DNA of 64,000 nucleotides, from assembly GCA_028583405.1 (NCBI GenBank), contig CM053256.1, positions 26,509,325-26,573,324 on the forward strand, given 5' to 3'. Shown here in pieces: positions 38,071-49,207 of the stretch (within the stretch, counting starts at the first letter, position 1; each line of letters opens with the position of its first letter). Under the pieces are notes generated by a model that ran no database searches, was not told the DNA's origin, and was given only the letters and a program-made list of their open reading frames with translations. Position numbers and translations under genes: made by a program. This DNA is from Pogonophryne albipinna. Lineage: Eukaryota; Chordata; Actinopteri; Perciformes; Artedidraconidae.

Positions 38071-39115
38071 CGTGTCGCACTTATCATTCATATTACATCA
38101 TCAATCAGATCATCGATCATATAATATCATAATATATCATATATTTCCTTATCCGAGTCTGCTTCACCAGCCGTATCTGGCCGTGCAACACTTACAGTGT
38201 CACATACTGTATGCAGAAGTATTATTTTAAGCAACACATTATGTTGACGAAACACTCAAGTCAAATGTAATTAAAGTCAGATCCACTCGTGTCTTAGACG
38301 TGAACGCGCTCTCAGCTGGTGAGAGAAACCCTGGCTTGATTTACCGAGTTAATAACCAGCGTCGTAGGACCGCTTAGCGAGATCTCGTTTGTGAGTTTGT
38401 TGTTGTTAGTTTGTTTGTTACTCAAACATATCCAGGGTATGTTGAACTGGCTTCGTAGTACAGGGCACAGGTGCCTAGCAGCGCTAATGTCAAAGACACA
38501 GACATTATACATTATATTTGTATTTTACCAGGATGCAGTGACACAAATATTTGGGAAGGCTTAGCCTTCCCCAGCCTACAGCACCCGCCGCCCCCGACAT
38601 CCCCCACTCCCCCCGTTGACAATTTACTAGCGGTACCGAAGTGGGCCGGTCGAGAGTCCCGGGATGATTTTTAGTCCCAGTCCACCACTGGTTACATGAC
38701 CGTATGATCGCCCATATTGACGCACCTAATTCCTAAACTTCTAACAGATACAACATAAACCGATCCTTCAGCCTCATATGAGCTCTCAGACACGTTCAAA
38801 ATTAAACTGTCATCGCTGTCTGAGCTTGCTGCTGTGTGCGCCATCGTGCGTTTACATGCAGATGCTGGGATCCTGAACGGTGCAGCTGGAGCGCTGTGCC
38901 CGCAATGACGTCACCCATAATTTGGCGGGACTTGAAGAATCCCAGAGAAGATCCAGAAAATTGTCAACATTGAAGGGCAGATTAATGGTTATCAAAGTAC
39001 AAATATCCAAAATCAGTTCAGTAACGGTTTTCAAGGGGACAATATTTACTCAAATTGATGGGTTTGGATGATGGGGGAAACTCGTGTCACAGGCTCTTTA
39101 AGCCAGTACCTGTGC

Positions 39116-39944
39116 AGGCCCGTCTGAAGTTTGCTAGAGAGCATTTAGATGATCCAGAAGAGGATTGGGAGAATGTCATATGGTCAGATGAAACCAAAAT
39201 AGAACTTTTTGGTAAAAACTCAACTAGACGTGTTTGGAGGAGAAAGAATGCTGAGTTGCATCCAAAGAACACCATACCTACTGTGAAACATGGGGGTGGA
39301 AACATCATGCTTTGGGGCTGTTTTTCTGCAAAGGGACCAGGACGAGTGATCCGTGTAAAGGAAAGAATGAATGGGGCCATGTATCGTGAGATTTTGAGTG
39401 ACAACCTCCTTCCATCAGCAAGGACATTGAAGATGAAACGTGGCTGGGTCTTTCATCATGACAATGATCCCAAACACACCACCGGGCAACGAAGGAGTGG
39501 CTTCGTAAGAAGCATTTCAAGGTCCTGGAGTGGCCTAGCCAGTCTCCAGATCTCAACCCCATAGAAAATCTTTGGAGGGAGTTGAAAGTCCGTGTTGCCC
39601 AGCGACAGCCCCAATGCACTTTATTTACTATTTTTTATATCAATATTTTTAACTATTTATTCCCCCGTATGATTGTATGTTGTCTGTCCTATTGCCGTGT
39701 TTTTTAGTGTTATTTGTTTGTATTTTTTGCACACCGGGACAGAGTTGCACTCTGAATCTCGTTATACTCTGTGTATAATGACAATAAAAGGCTTTAACTT
39801 AACTTAAAACATCACTGCTCTAGAGGAGATCTGCATGGAGGAATGGGCCAAAATACCAGCAACAGTGTGTGAAAACCTTGTGAAGACTTACAGAAAACGT
39901 TTGACCTCTGTCATTGCCAACAAAGGGTATATAACAAAGTATTG
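39116..39944 (+). pseudogene. Tc1 transposase, catalytic half
   Basis: The frame resumes with [18 protein letters not shown] and contains the first Asp box [12 protein letters not shown] and the second, HDNDPKHT. A deletion in the following codons shifts the frame (after about 39480). The Glu box IENLWRELK appears in another frame at about 39560, followed by a LINE-tail insertion (39615-39805). The last exon-like part ([15 protein letters not shown] to NKGYITKY) ends at a TGA near 39942. It is the partner of 30194-30554. Confidence 0.9.
39615..39805 (+). mobile_element. Truncated LINE tail inside Tc1
   Basis: This segment is absent from Tc1 copy 1. It ends TGACAATAAAAGGC after a TTGCACTCTGAATCTCG motif, a 3' end common among fish LINEs. 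It splits the codons between VAQRQPQ and NITALEE. Confidence 0.75.
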
Positions 39945-40162
39945 AGATTAACTTTTGTTATTGACCAAATACTTATTTTCCACCATAATTTGCAAATAAA
40001 TTCTTTAAAAATCAGACAATGTGATTTTCTGATTTTTTTTTCTCATTCTGTCTCTCATAGTTGAGGTATACCTAGGATGAAAATTACAGGCCTCTCTCAT
40101 CTTTTTAAGTGGGAGAACTTGCACAATTGGTGGCTGACTAAATACTTTTTTGCCCCACTGTA

Positions 40163-40760
40163 CATCATCTGTCTCAGAACCTGAACTCATCAGTCATACT
40201 ACAGGGATAAAACAGAGGCTATAGCTAAACGCTTCCTTTCTTTTATAACTACTGGAAGCAAGAACACAGGTTATTTGGAGATACATCAGAAAGGCTTGCC
40301 TCACTGGGCGGGCCATGTGTGATTGACAGCTGAGTGGCACAGAGACGTGTTAGCTTGCTGTAGCTTACAAGTTAAGGGGCCAATAGTTCTGTATTAAGTA
40401 TAATAAAGCATCATGGTATTCACACACAAAAACAAAGCAGCAGCTGTCAAACGAAGGGTTTAGGAATGAGACCTATAACCCGGAAATGAGTTATAGCCTT
40501 CAGTTCCCTCGTAACAAAGTCAGCGTGTTTTTGAACATTGTATCCGTTAGAATCCTGATATAAGGACTGTGATTAACACTAGTCGAGGAGTTTTTCACGG
40601 TTTGTTCTACGACATAAAATACGACCGTGAACACAAAGGTGTGAAGGTATACAAAACTTCCATGTGTATAAAAATGAACTATAAACGTCATCTTTCTGAC
40701 ACTAGTCCACCTTTAGCTAAGTGGTGGTGAGGCACAGCTAAGCTACCGTGATGTGGTTTG
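40163..40760. repeat. Dispersed repeat flanking the solo LTR
   Basis: Blocks here recur elsewhere: GAACCTGAACTCATCAG at 40179 and 41618; CTACAGGGATA(A/C)AACAGA at 40200 and 46962; and an AAGG(T/A)CTGTG(G/A)TTAACAC-like motif at 40562, 52270 and 61379. The family also appears at 52163-52732 and 61279-61966. It has no coding region. Confidence 0.55.
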
Positions 40761-40764
40761 ATAG

Positions 40765-41341
40765 TGTTATGTTGTGTTCGTTATTCTCGCGTCCAGGAGA
40801 GAAGCTTTAAAAGGAGACTAAATTGAGTCTCTGAGAAGGTTCCAATGGTACTTTAATTAATAAAAAAGGCACGGTAATGTTACAAGCAGAATATTGTTCA
40901 GTCAGGAGAGAAAGGCTGCAGCTTCCTCTCCCAGGTGCTGGCCGTGCAGAAGAGAGCTCACAAGCCTTCGTCTTTCCCGCTTGCTGCTTGTTCGCTCCTC
41001 CTCTCTGTGAGCTGTAGTGACGTAGGGGACTTCCCCCCTCGTTCTCCTGTGTCCGATATCGCGTTAAACAGAGGATTTCGACATTTTACATTCATTGCTT
41101 ACTTCCACATGCCTTTTCTCCTCCTTATCTCTTTCATAACTTTATATGTAATACATGTTAACAGCGTCAATAGCCACTTTAATGATACTAATGGCCTGTA
41201 GTCCCGGATGTCGTCATGAAGGATTTTCAGAATAAAAGCTTGGTATTGAGAACTTCCATTTTTCCAGAATAAAATAGCATTTAAACTGACGGTATTTTTA
41301 AGCTACATTATGCTATTAAACATTGATTTTAATTTCTAACA
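40765..41341. repeat. Solo LTR related to the provirus
   Basis: It starts TGTTATGTTGTGTTCGTTAT and ends TTTCTAACA, like the 775-bp LTRs, but is 577 bp and clearly diverged in the middle. The 4-bp duplication ATAG (40761-40764, 41342-41345) flanks it, so it is a true solo LTR from recombination between two LTRs. Confidence 0.92.
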
Positions 41342-41645
41342 ATAGCCTGACGTTAGCTCTTACTTTTGCTGAATGCATTCTTCTAAAAAATCTTGGTGTT
41401 GATATGTGGACCTAATCCTGCTGGACAAAATGTGCTAGGAATAAAAAATGTGTGTTTACCACAGAGTTTATTGTCTGGACTAAAATCCAATGGGAAAATC
41501 CCATTGGATTTGTGGAGGGACCCGTTGCTAGATGCTAACTTCCGTGTCGGATTACAAAAATACGTCATAACTGCACCACTCTATTTTGCTTTTTCAGGTT
41601 CCTGACGATTTTCTTAGAACCTGAACTCATCAGACAGACACACAC

Positions 41646-42282
41646 CAGAGTCCTGCACGGGTCTGATATTCAAGACCCGTTCCCGCCCCGCACCCGCGAC
41701 TTGCAATACCGAACCCGCCCCGCTACCCGCACATATTGCCAATTAGTTCCGCAACCCGACCCGACCCGTCGGCACAAGATCCGCAACCCGACCCGAACCC
41801 GCATAGCCATATATGAGCAGTAAAAACGTGCAATCATTAACACACGCAGTTGCATATTTGTCTCAAAAAGCGTGGGATGTTGGTTATTTTCTCCTTCTAG
41901 GATGACACCAAAAGCCTCCCAGACGTTGGATTTCGCTCTTGAGGAAGTGTTATTGAAAATGCTGTATTCTCCGCTAGAGAGCTTCACCTCAGCCATTTTG
42001 AATGTGGCGCGCACAGCAGCAGATTGATGCGCTGCAGAGGTTATGATTATACGCGGTCCCACGGGGGAGAGGTCTGAGGATTTTAAACATTAAACTAAAT
42101 TATTATTATTTTAATATATTTATTATGCAATACCCGCGACCCGACCCGCATCATCTTTGTTTTACCCAGAACCGAACCCAGAAAAAAGCGTTTGAAAAAA
42201 TACCACCCGCGAATCACCTTTTTTGCGGGTGACCCGCAAAAAAGGTGATTCGCGGGTGGTATTTTTGTGTGTCAGGACTCTG
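41646..42282. mobile_element. 637-bp non-autonomous hAT, CCCG-rich
   Basis: The ends CAGAGTCCTGCACGGG and, inverted, CAGAGTCCTGACAC share the first ten bases. They are flanked by ACACACAC (41638-41645, 42283-42290), a match in length but of low complexity. The interior is filled with ACCCGACCCG-type repeats and ends in a long hairpin. No transposase. Confidence 0.75.
42196..42266. repeat. Perfect 35-bp hairpin near hAT end
   Basis: Bases 42196-42230 and 42232-42266 are exact inverse copies separated by one base (arm starts AAAAATACCACCCGCGAATC). Such a structure would extrude readily as single-stranded DNA or form a strong RNA stem. Confidence 0.95.
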
Positions 42283-42389
42283 ACACACACTACAGCAGCG
42301 TTTCTCAAAGTGTGGGGCGCAGAGATGTGATAGGTGGGTCGCGAATGGACGCGATGAACGGGAGATTATTATTATTTTTTTTTTTTAAA

Positions 42390-42620
42390 TGTTTTGGACC
42401 TCAGGCTGGAATCGAACCTGGGTCCTCGCAGGCTGTAGTGGATTGTTACAGCCTCGCAACGGCGGTGGACTTTCACAGCACCGCTGCGTCGGACCTGCCG
42501 GAGACGCCAGAGCCTCGCAACGGCTGGTGTTTGCGGTGGCGGATGCGGTACAGGCGCAGCAGCGCTGTGAAAGTCCAAGGCCCACCTATGCCAGAGCCAG
42601 CAGCCCAGCAACGACAACTG
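42390..42620 (-). other. tRNA-like segment with internal inverted repeat
   Basis: On the minus strand CCCAGGTTCGATTCC near 42400 matches a tRNA B box, as in tRNA-derived SINEs. Two arms (42467-42488 and 42555-42576, starting GGACTTTCACAGC) are near-perfect inverse copies. I cannot fold a full tRNA. Confidence 0.3.
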
Positions 42621-42699
42621 AAACCAAAGTAATTTACAGATATATGTAAAAATCTCTCATACACACGTGAAACGCTCTCACACACACACATACGTGCGT

Positions 42700-42712
<13 letters not shown>

Positions 42713-42783
<71 letters not shown>
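42713..42783. repeat. (CA)n microsatellite
   Basis: About 35 CA units, preceded by alternating TGCG and CG dinucleotides. Confidence 0.97.
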
Positions 42784-42785
<2 letters not shown>

Positions 42786-42924
42786 CAGCGTTGCAGTCGG
42801 GAAGAAAAGCAGTCATCCATAGGAATCCCGAACCCAATAAAATACCCAATATTAACGGTGTGTGTGTCTGCCCAAGGACAATTTAAGGTAAAACCTAATA
42901 GAGGTTGTAACAACTACTACAGTG

Positions 42925-43206
42925 CAACAAAACAGGAAGATTAAATGTGGTCTCTTAAACATAAGATCTCTAGCATCTAAAGCAATATTGGTAAATGATT
43001 TAATATCAGATTATAATATTGATATATGCTGTCTCACTGAAACTTGGTTGAGACATGAAGAATATGTCAGCATAAATGAGGCCACTCCACCCAGCCATAT
43101 CAATACTCATATTGCCCGAGGCACGGGCCGAGGAGGTGGAGTTGCAGCAATCTTTGACTCAAGTTTACTTATCAACACTAAACCAAAATTAAATTATACC
43201 TCCTTT
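42925..43206 (+). pseudogene. LINE endonuclease, N-terminal fragment
   Basis: The frame reads KIKCGLLNIRSLASKA then DICCLTETWLR, the first two motifs of an apurinic-type endonuclease, and ARGTGRGGGVAAIFDSS. It ends in a stop at about 43207, and the middle of the domain is missing before ALSDHFLVTFEV at 43260. This is a deletion of roughly 100 codons. Confidence 0.85.
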
Positions 43207-43248
43207 TAAAGTCTCGTTTTTAGTCTTACGCATCCGACCTGGAAAACT

Positions 43249-45540
43249 TTGCATAATCCTGCTTTATCCGACCATTTCTTAGTAACTTTTGAAGTACTGT
43301 TACTAGACTACAAAGCATTAGTCAAAAGCTCCTGCAGCAGAAACCTATCTGTTAGTGCTATAGCCAAATTTAAGGTAGAGATTCCACCAATACTTAACTC
43401 GATAGCATGTCTGCATGTAAGGGAGGAAACTTATACAAAATGTACACCACCCCAAATTGATCATGTTGTTGATAGTGCTACAGATGCGCTGCGAATAAAA
43501 TTAGACTCTGTTGCTCCTTTGAAAAAGAAGAAAATAAAACAACATAGATTAGCTCCATGGCATAATGCCGAAACCCGCAAAATAAAGCAAAAGTCGAGAC
43601 AACTTGAAAGGATATGGCGTTCCACTAAACTTGAAGAATCTCGTTTAATTTGGCATATTACTCTCAATGAATATAAGAAAGCATTGCGTAAAGCGAGAGC
43701 AGCCTACTACTCTTCATTAATAGATGAGAATAAGAATAATGCAAGATTTCTTTTCAGCACTGTAGCCAGGCTGACAGAGAGCCACAGCTCGATTGAGCCT
43801 TCTATTCCCATAGCACTCAGTAGTAATGATTTTATGTGCGTTTTTAATGATAAAATTGTTACTCTTAGAAACAAAATTAATGACCTCTTGCCTTTGATCA
43901 GTATAGTGTTATCAACAGCTCCCGGAAACCTAAGTTCTAATGTTACACTAGATAGTAAACTAGAATGCTTTTCAGCCACAAACCTTGAACAATGAAATTC
44001 AATGATTCTTTCTTCTCAACCATCAACGTGTATGTTAGACCCAATTCCAACTAAGCTGTTAAAAGAAGTTTTTCCATTAATTAGCACTTCTTTATTAAAC
44101 ATTATGAATATGTCTTTATTATCAGGCTATGTTCCACAATCATTCAAAGTAGCAGTGATAAAACCGCTTCTTAAAAAGCACAACCTCGATCCAGAGGTTT
44201 TAGCCAACTATAGACCTATTTCTAATTTTCCGTTCCTCTCAAAAATTCTTGAAAAAGCAGTCGCAAAACAGTTGTGTGATTACTTAAAAAACAATGATTT
44301 ATTTGAAGATTTTCAGTCTGGCTTTAGAACACATCATAGCACAGAGACAGCTCTGGTTTAAGTCACAAATGACCTTCTAATAGCCTCTGACAAGGGACTT
44401 GTCTCTATTCTTGTTTTGCTCGATCTCAGTGCTGCATTTGATACTATCGATCATGATATCTTATTGCAAAGACTAGAGCACTTAGTTGGCATACAGGGAA
44501 CTGCTTTAGGCTGGTTTAGGTCCTATCTATCTGAACGCTCTCAGTTTGTACGTGTCAACGATGAATCTTCCACGCAAACCAAAGTTAGCCATGGAGTGCC
44601 ACAGGGCTCAGTGCTCGGACCTATTTTGTTCACATTATATATGCTTCCGTTAGGCAATATTATAAGGAATCATTCTGTACATTTTCATTGTTATGCGGAT
44701 GATACTCAACTATATTTATCAATCAAGCCTGATGAAATTAATCATCTAAATAAAATTCAAGACTGCCTCAAGGACTTAAAAACGTGGATGACCTTAAACT
44801 TTTTGATGTTAAACACGACCAAAACTGAAGTTATTGTACTTGGCCCGAAGAATCTACGAAACAAATTATCTAAAGATATACTAACTATGGATGGCATTAA
44901 TTTGGCCTCCAGTGAGACTGTAAGGAATCTTGGTGTTATATTTGATCAGGATTTATCCTTTAACGCCCACATACAATCAATTTCAAGGACCGCCTACTTC
45001 CATCTACGTAACTTTACAAAAATCAGGCATATCTTGCCTCGAAACGATGCAGAGAAACTAGTCCATGCATTTGTTACTTCAAGGCTGGATTATTGTAACT
45101 CTTTATTATCAGGGTGTACCAAGAAGTCAGTCAAGTCGCTTCAGCTGATTCAAAATGCTGCAGCTCGTGTACTAACCAGAGTTAAGAAAAGGGACCACAT
45201 TACTCCTGTTCTGACTGCCTTACACAGGCTCCCTATAGAACACAGGATAGAATTTAAAATTCTTCTTCTCGCCTACAAAGCCCTTAATGGGCAGGCACCA
45301 TTTTACCTTAAAGAACTCATTATACCCTACTGTCCTACTAGGGCATTGCGTTCCAAGAATGCAGGGTTGTTGGATGTTCCTAGAGTCTCTAAAAGTACAA
45401 TGAGAGCCAGAGCCTTTTCTTATCAAGCTCCACATTTGTGGAATCAGCTTCCAGTTTGTGTTCGGGCGGCAGACACCCTATCCGTTTTTAAGAGTGCGCT
45501 TAAGACCTTCCTTTTTGAAAAAGCTTATAGTTTGAGCTGA
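43249..45540 (+). pseudogene. L2-like LINE reverse transcriptase
   Basis: The segment begins with the end of the endonuclease (SDHFLVTFEV) and continues with the linker. Frame breaks lie near 43995 and at a TAA around 44359. The palm is well preserved: LDLSAAFDTIDHDILLQRL (first Asp), SHGVPQGSVLGPILFTLY, and HCYADDTQLYLS (YADD). The C-terminal part continues to FLFEKAYSLS at 45540. The 374-codon frame from 44416 is intact, so the copy is recent though inactive. Confidence 0.92.
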
Positions 45541-46967
45541 TTAGATTCAGCCCCTAGTTTTGCTGATATAGGCTTAGTTTGTCGGGGGACATCTTACTTC
45601 TTCCTTCTCTCTGTCTATACCTGTGTACTCTCATGTTCCGATTAACCCAGCTTCCCCAAATTTCTTTCTTTTTGGTGTCTATATACGCCTGGATCGCGAG
45701 CCCTGGATCTTGAGTCGTGGCTGTTTCTGTTGCTGTTGTCCTGGATCATAAGTCCTGGATGGATATCCTCGTGGATTCATCTTCCTATTATACACACATG
45801 CATTTCCAAACATTTGGACTACCTATGTTGCAAATGTATTATCTTTTCAATTTACACACGGCATCTATTGCACGTCTGTCCGTCCTGGGAGAGGGATCCC
45901 TCCTCTGTTGCTCTCCTTGAGGTTTCTCCCATTTTTCCCTTTAAACTGTGGGGTTTCTCCGGAAGTTTTTCCTTGTACGATGTGAGGACAGAGGGTGTCA
46001 TATTGTCATACTGATATTCTGTACAAACTGTGAAGTCCACTGAGACAAATGTAACATTTGTGATATTGGGCTGTATAAATAAACATTGATTGGTTGATTG
46101 ATTGATTGATTGATGTGGAGCGGCACCTCACCACTTCATAAGGAGTTTAACCGTGACACTTTTCGAAATCCCGTTTGTGTCCCCCCACTTTATGAATAGG
46201 CCTATGTTTATTAATATTTTTTAACGCAAGCCGTCATCGCCACGGAGGAGCACACGGCCTCTGTGAGCGAGCGAGATAGAGAAGGAGAGCTAGAGAGAGC
46301 ACACCTTTATCTATTTAATATAGACTAGTTGTACAAAATAAAGTAAGAAATCATTCCAATGTGCACTATAGGACAGTAAACTGTTTAAAAGGGGCGTGAT
46401 TAGTAAAATATGCATAAATAAAAAGAAAGAATGCTAACTATGTAACATAAGATAAGAATAAACCAGTTTAAATGATTTGTTATTGGTTGTGATCATATTC
46501 TAAAGATGTTTGGATTATTGAAAAGTATCCAGCTCTATGAGTGTTGAGAGCTGTATCCATCAATTCCTTTTTTGCTCAAAGTGCACCAGATTGATGGATT
46601 TAACTTCAACCTTAAAAAAAAATCATACATTTGATTTGAGTAAACACTGAAAACGGGTCCCACAGACCCAAACAGCACACAAAGGTTAAAGGTAAGCATA
46701 TAATAATGTTAAAATGTGCTAAATATATACACTGCAAAAAAACAGTAAAAGAGGACTAAAAGTAGCTCACGACATGTGTTATATTTTTTGAAAGTAGCTC
46801 TCATCCTAAAAAAGGCTGGAGACCCCTGTTATAGAACGATATATTTGACAATTTTAAGCTTGGCCTACCATTTTATTGGAGCGATGAGGAACAGGTGGGG
46901 CTTGAAAAGGCCCCACCTGTTCAAAGTGGGGAATGACAGAAAAAGTTTGAGAACCACTGCACTACAG

Positions 46968-48477
46968 GGATACAACAGATGCTGTAAGTTGATACTTCCT
47001 TGCTGATGGGGAGAACAGGATGTTGCATAAATCAAAAAATCCCAATTGCATGAAAATTGCCTCATTGGCACAATAAAAGCTAGAGTTTTGGACCTTCACT
47101 TTATGTGTTGGAATGTGGACAATCGTGGATGTAGTAATACCTGTTTCTTTGCAGCAAGACGCAATGCTTGTGTCCCTGTGCACCGCCTCAAGCATGTTCA
47201 CTCAGATTGCATATCACTATCTTTGTCAAGCATCATATTAAAGGTGGTTTTCAGATTAGCTTATTACTATCACTAAATCAAAGAACAAAGCTTTTTTGGA
47301 GGTTACAAAATAATGGCTTCCCTGACATGAGAGAGGGGGGGGGGCAGTGTACATGTGTGATTGAAAGGCGGGGTGAGGTGTAATCTGTAGTTTATAGGTT
47401 AAGGACTGCAGTGCTCTGTAAGCAGCAGTAATAAAGCAGAATATTGATGTATTCAATGTCTCTTCCAAGTCTGGTGTGCTCATTTAAAATCCTGTATCTT
47501 AGCTTTTTAAAGTGGAAGTAGCAAACTGGACTACGACAATCAGCCCTTCAACTAAACAAATATGCACCGCCATTACAATGCTAAGTCATTTCCGGGTTTT
47601 AGGACTTATTCATGCTGATAACATATAGACATAACTTATCAAAGCTCTCATGAATTCCTTTTGGTCTATTAAGATAAGTAGTTATTAAGATATTTTAAAT
47701 TGTGAAAATAAACTTGTCAGTGCTCTCTCGTAGTGTTGTCATAAAACACTATTGTAATTTGAATATATGTTGTAGTATATGCATTCCTGATATTAATAAG
47801 CTGGCCTTTACAATATGCCAAGATCATATATGTCAATGTGTGACAATGGGCTAGCTAATATTGAATGGGATCTTATATACATAACATGGCTTCTACTATC
47901 AGTCCCACAGTAGGAGGCTTCATCATTTCATCATGTGCCTCTCTTCACATTGAGTAGCAGGTGCCCAATAACAGGCTAGTAATATTTGCCTCTGTATCAC
48001 AGATCTGAAAAACTATAAGCTCATTCTCAGCCTCACACTTTGAAAACACTCAAATCTATCATGTTCCCTTTTTTGACTTTTCAAGGCACATTCAAATATT
48101 AAGGTCTCTACCTGCTCTTTATAAAAAAGGTCTTGAGATAACCTCTATTATATGTGCAGCTATATAACAAAAAATGTACTTGTTTTGCATTTCGAAACAC
48201 TTTCCCATGACTCAATTGATCAGACATGGCCGTCAGATGTTCAATGTGAAACTCACTATTCGGTATATTCTTATATTCGGGAGGGGCCACTGTTAAATCT
48301 TACTGCCGGACCACTCCTGTCCTGTTTCTGCACTCTGAGACTCAGTACACTCACTGCTCTATATATATGCACGTATAACCCCATTCATGTTGAATAACCG
48401 CTAATTAAGTCGCTCTATATGAGTTACACATTAAATAAATGACATACAAACACGGCAAACTTAAAAAAAGACACTAT
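46968..48477. other. Unassigned interval downstream of lyplal1
   Basis: No gene is recognised. The left part continues the dispersed repeat seen at 40163-40760, including a CATTTCCGGGTTTTAGGAC motif near 47587. The rest is AT-rich. Confidence 0.45.
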
Positions 48478-48483
48478 TTTATT
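48478..48483 (-). terminator. lyplal1 polyadenylation signal
   Basis: AATAAA on the minus strand, about 45 bases after the lyplal1 stop codon. It implies a very short 3' UTR. Confidence 0.6.
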
Positions 48484-48526
48484 TGCAAAATAATACATTC
48501 TGTGAGAAAAAAAGAGGTAGGGTGAG

Positions 48527-48766
48527 TCAGGAGGAGGTGAGGGGGGGAATCTTTGTGAGGATCCAGCCCCTCAGCAGCTCCATCTCGGGCGTGGACAGCT
48601 GATGGTGCAGGCCTGGGAAGGAGTGGAAGGTGGTGGCCATGCCAGCCTTCTTCAGCAGCTCGGAGGTGTCCTCCCCCCACTGATGGAGCACCAGATCGTC
48701 CTTGGTTCCATGGCACTGGAGCAACTCAGGGAGGGGGAGGTCTGCTCCGAGGCGCTCCTCCACTGC
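48527..48766 (-). CDS. lyplal1: lyplal1 exon 5 (last)
   Basis: 80 codons including the TGA at 48527-48529, after an AG acceptor. It encodes AVEERLGADLPLPELLQCHG, then GTKDDLVLHQW with the catalytic Asp and FHSFPGLHHQLSTPE with the catalytic His, ending ILTKIPPLTSS. It matches the C-terminal third of vertebrate LYPLAL1. Confidence 0.94.
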   Translation of the reverse strand, partial: AVEERLGADLPLPELLQCHGTKDDLVLHQWGEDTSELLKKAGMATTFHSFPGLHHQLSTPEMELLRGWILTKIPPLTSS

Positions 48767-49207
48767 CTTCACAGTAGGAAGAAAAATGCTTTATGAATAT
48801 TGTTAGATCATTTCATCAATTAATGCCTGCTCAGTCTTAAAGGTGCAGGACCATAATCATTATTACATGATTAATGGTTTGGGCTGGTTTATTTATTGCA
48901 AACAAATATTGGGTAGAGCTGAGATACATTTCAAATGCAACGGTCTCAAACCTTTGGTTATATCTCTCACAGGCTCCGCCCTCTACTGGACTCTATGGGT
49001 ACTCCCCTCGATCCTATCATGCAAGCATTCATCCACTGAGACTTTCTAGACATAGCCGGCCCTGGGGCGGGCCTACCTGAATGCGCGCGCATCTCACCGC
49101 ATAAAAGGAGGCCTCGCCTCCTTACTGTCATCCCTTTCTCTTCAGCAAGGCAGTGACACAACTGAGTGAAGAGAGACGGATACAAATAAAAAAACAATAC
49201 GAAGAGA

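Larger units (their letters stand above)
31449..38596. mobile_element. Non-autonomous hAT element C hosting a provirus
   Basis: The 8-bp duplication ACATCCCC (31441-31448 and 38597-38604) flanks ends that read GGCGGCGCGTGAGGCTC on the left and, in reverse complement, GCGGCGGGTGCTGTAGGCT on the right. Both continue into GGGAAGGCTAA. Without the provirus and its 4-bp duplication the element is about 0.7 kb and non-coding. A relic of the same family is at 26112-26330. Confidence 0.75.
31367..38690. mobile_element. Candidate hAT-like element B
   Basis: CAGTGGCGGACTGGCC at 31367 and its inverse CCAGTCCACCACTG ending at 38690 look like hAT terminal repeats and bracket element C. The flanking octamers (GCTGGGTG and GTTACATG) do not form a clear duplication. 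The sequence GGTACCGAAGTGGGCCGGTC and a CTCCCCCCGTTGACA block occur on both sides, so local duplication or an older rearrangement is also possible. Confidence 0.4.
30555..39107. mobile_element. hAT-like element A, outer layer of the nest
   Basis: Inverted ends contain GCTTAAAGAGCCTGTGAC at about 30560 and its inverse at about 39102. Flanks are ACGTGTCC (30547-30554) and ACCTGTGC (39108-39115), an 8-bp duplication with two mismatches; the intact Tc1 copy has ACGTGTCC at this site. Both subterminal regions carry a GTGACGTCA(A/T)TGCGGG motif. No coding sequence of its own is evident. Assignment to hAT rests on duplication length; a TTAA inside both ends allows a TTAA-type alternative. Confidence 0.7.
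29828..40160 (+). mobile_element. Tc1/mariner transposon, copy 2, split by nested insertions
   Basis: The left end (from 29828) and right end (to 40160) carry the same CAGTGGGGCAAAAAAGTATT inverted repeats as the copy at 16076-17762, with flanking TA. About 1.6 kb of Tc1 sequence is separated into 29828-30554 and 39116-40160 by an 8.55-kb insertion, and a LINE tail adds a further break at 39615-39805. The interruption point falls inside the codons after SCSARRV of the transposase. Confidence 0.95.
42925..46114 (+). mobile_element. L2-like LINE
   Basis: A non-LTR retrotransposon with partial endonuclease, complete reverse transcriptase and an (ATTG)n simple tail (about 46083-46114). The 3' end contains the same tail found at 5178-5336. 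A block of the endonuclease between about 43206 and 43249 appears deleted. The element lies inside the hAT at 42296-46959. The tandem TTGA tail is characteristic of fish L2/Maui-type elements, but clade placement is by motif only. Confidence 0.9.
42296..46959. mobile_element. hAT element hosting a LINE
   Basis: The exact 8-bp duplication CACTACAG (42288-42295, 46960-46967) flanks ends reading CAGCGTTTCTCAAAG and, inverted, CAGTGGTTCTCAAACTTTTT. Most of its 4.66 kb is an L2-like LINE (42925-46114) inserted within. A GGCTGGAGACCCCTG motif near 46813 resembles the end of another hAT family. No transposase of its own is evident. Confidence 0.85.

Noticed and set aside
31367..38690. Element B as a proven hAT insertion
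   Set aside because: End motifs look right, but the flanking octamers do not match, so it is kept only as a candidate.
30555..39107. Element A as a TTAA-type (piggyBac-like) insertion
   Set aside because: TTAA occurs inside both ends, but the end similarity extends beyond it, and the intact Tc1 copy supports an 8-bp duplication instead.
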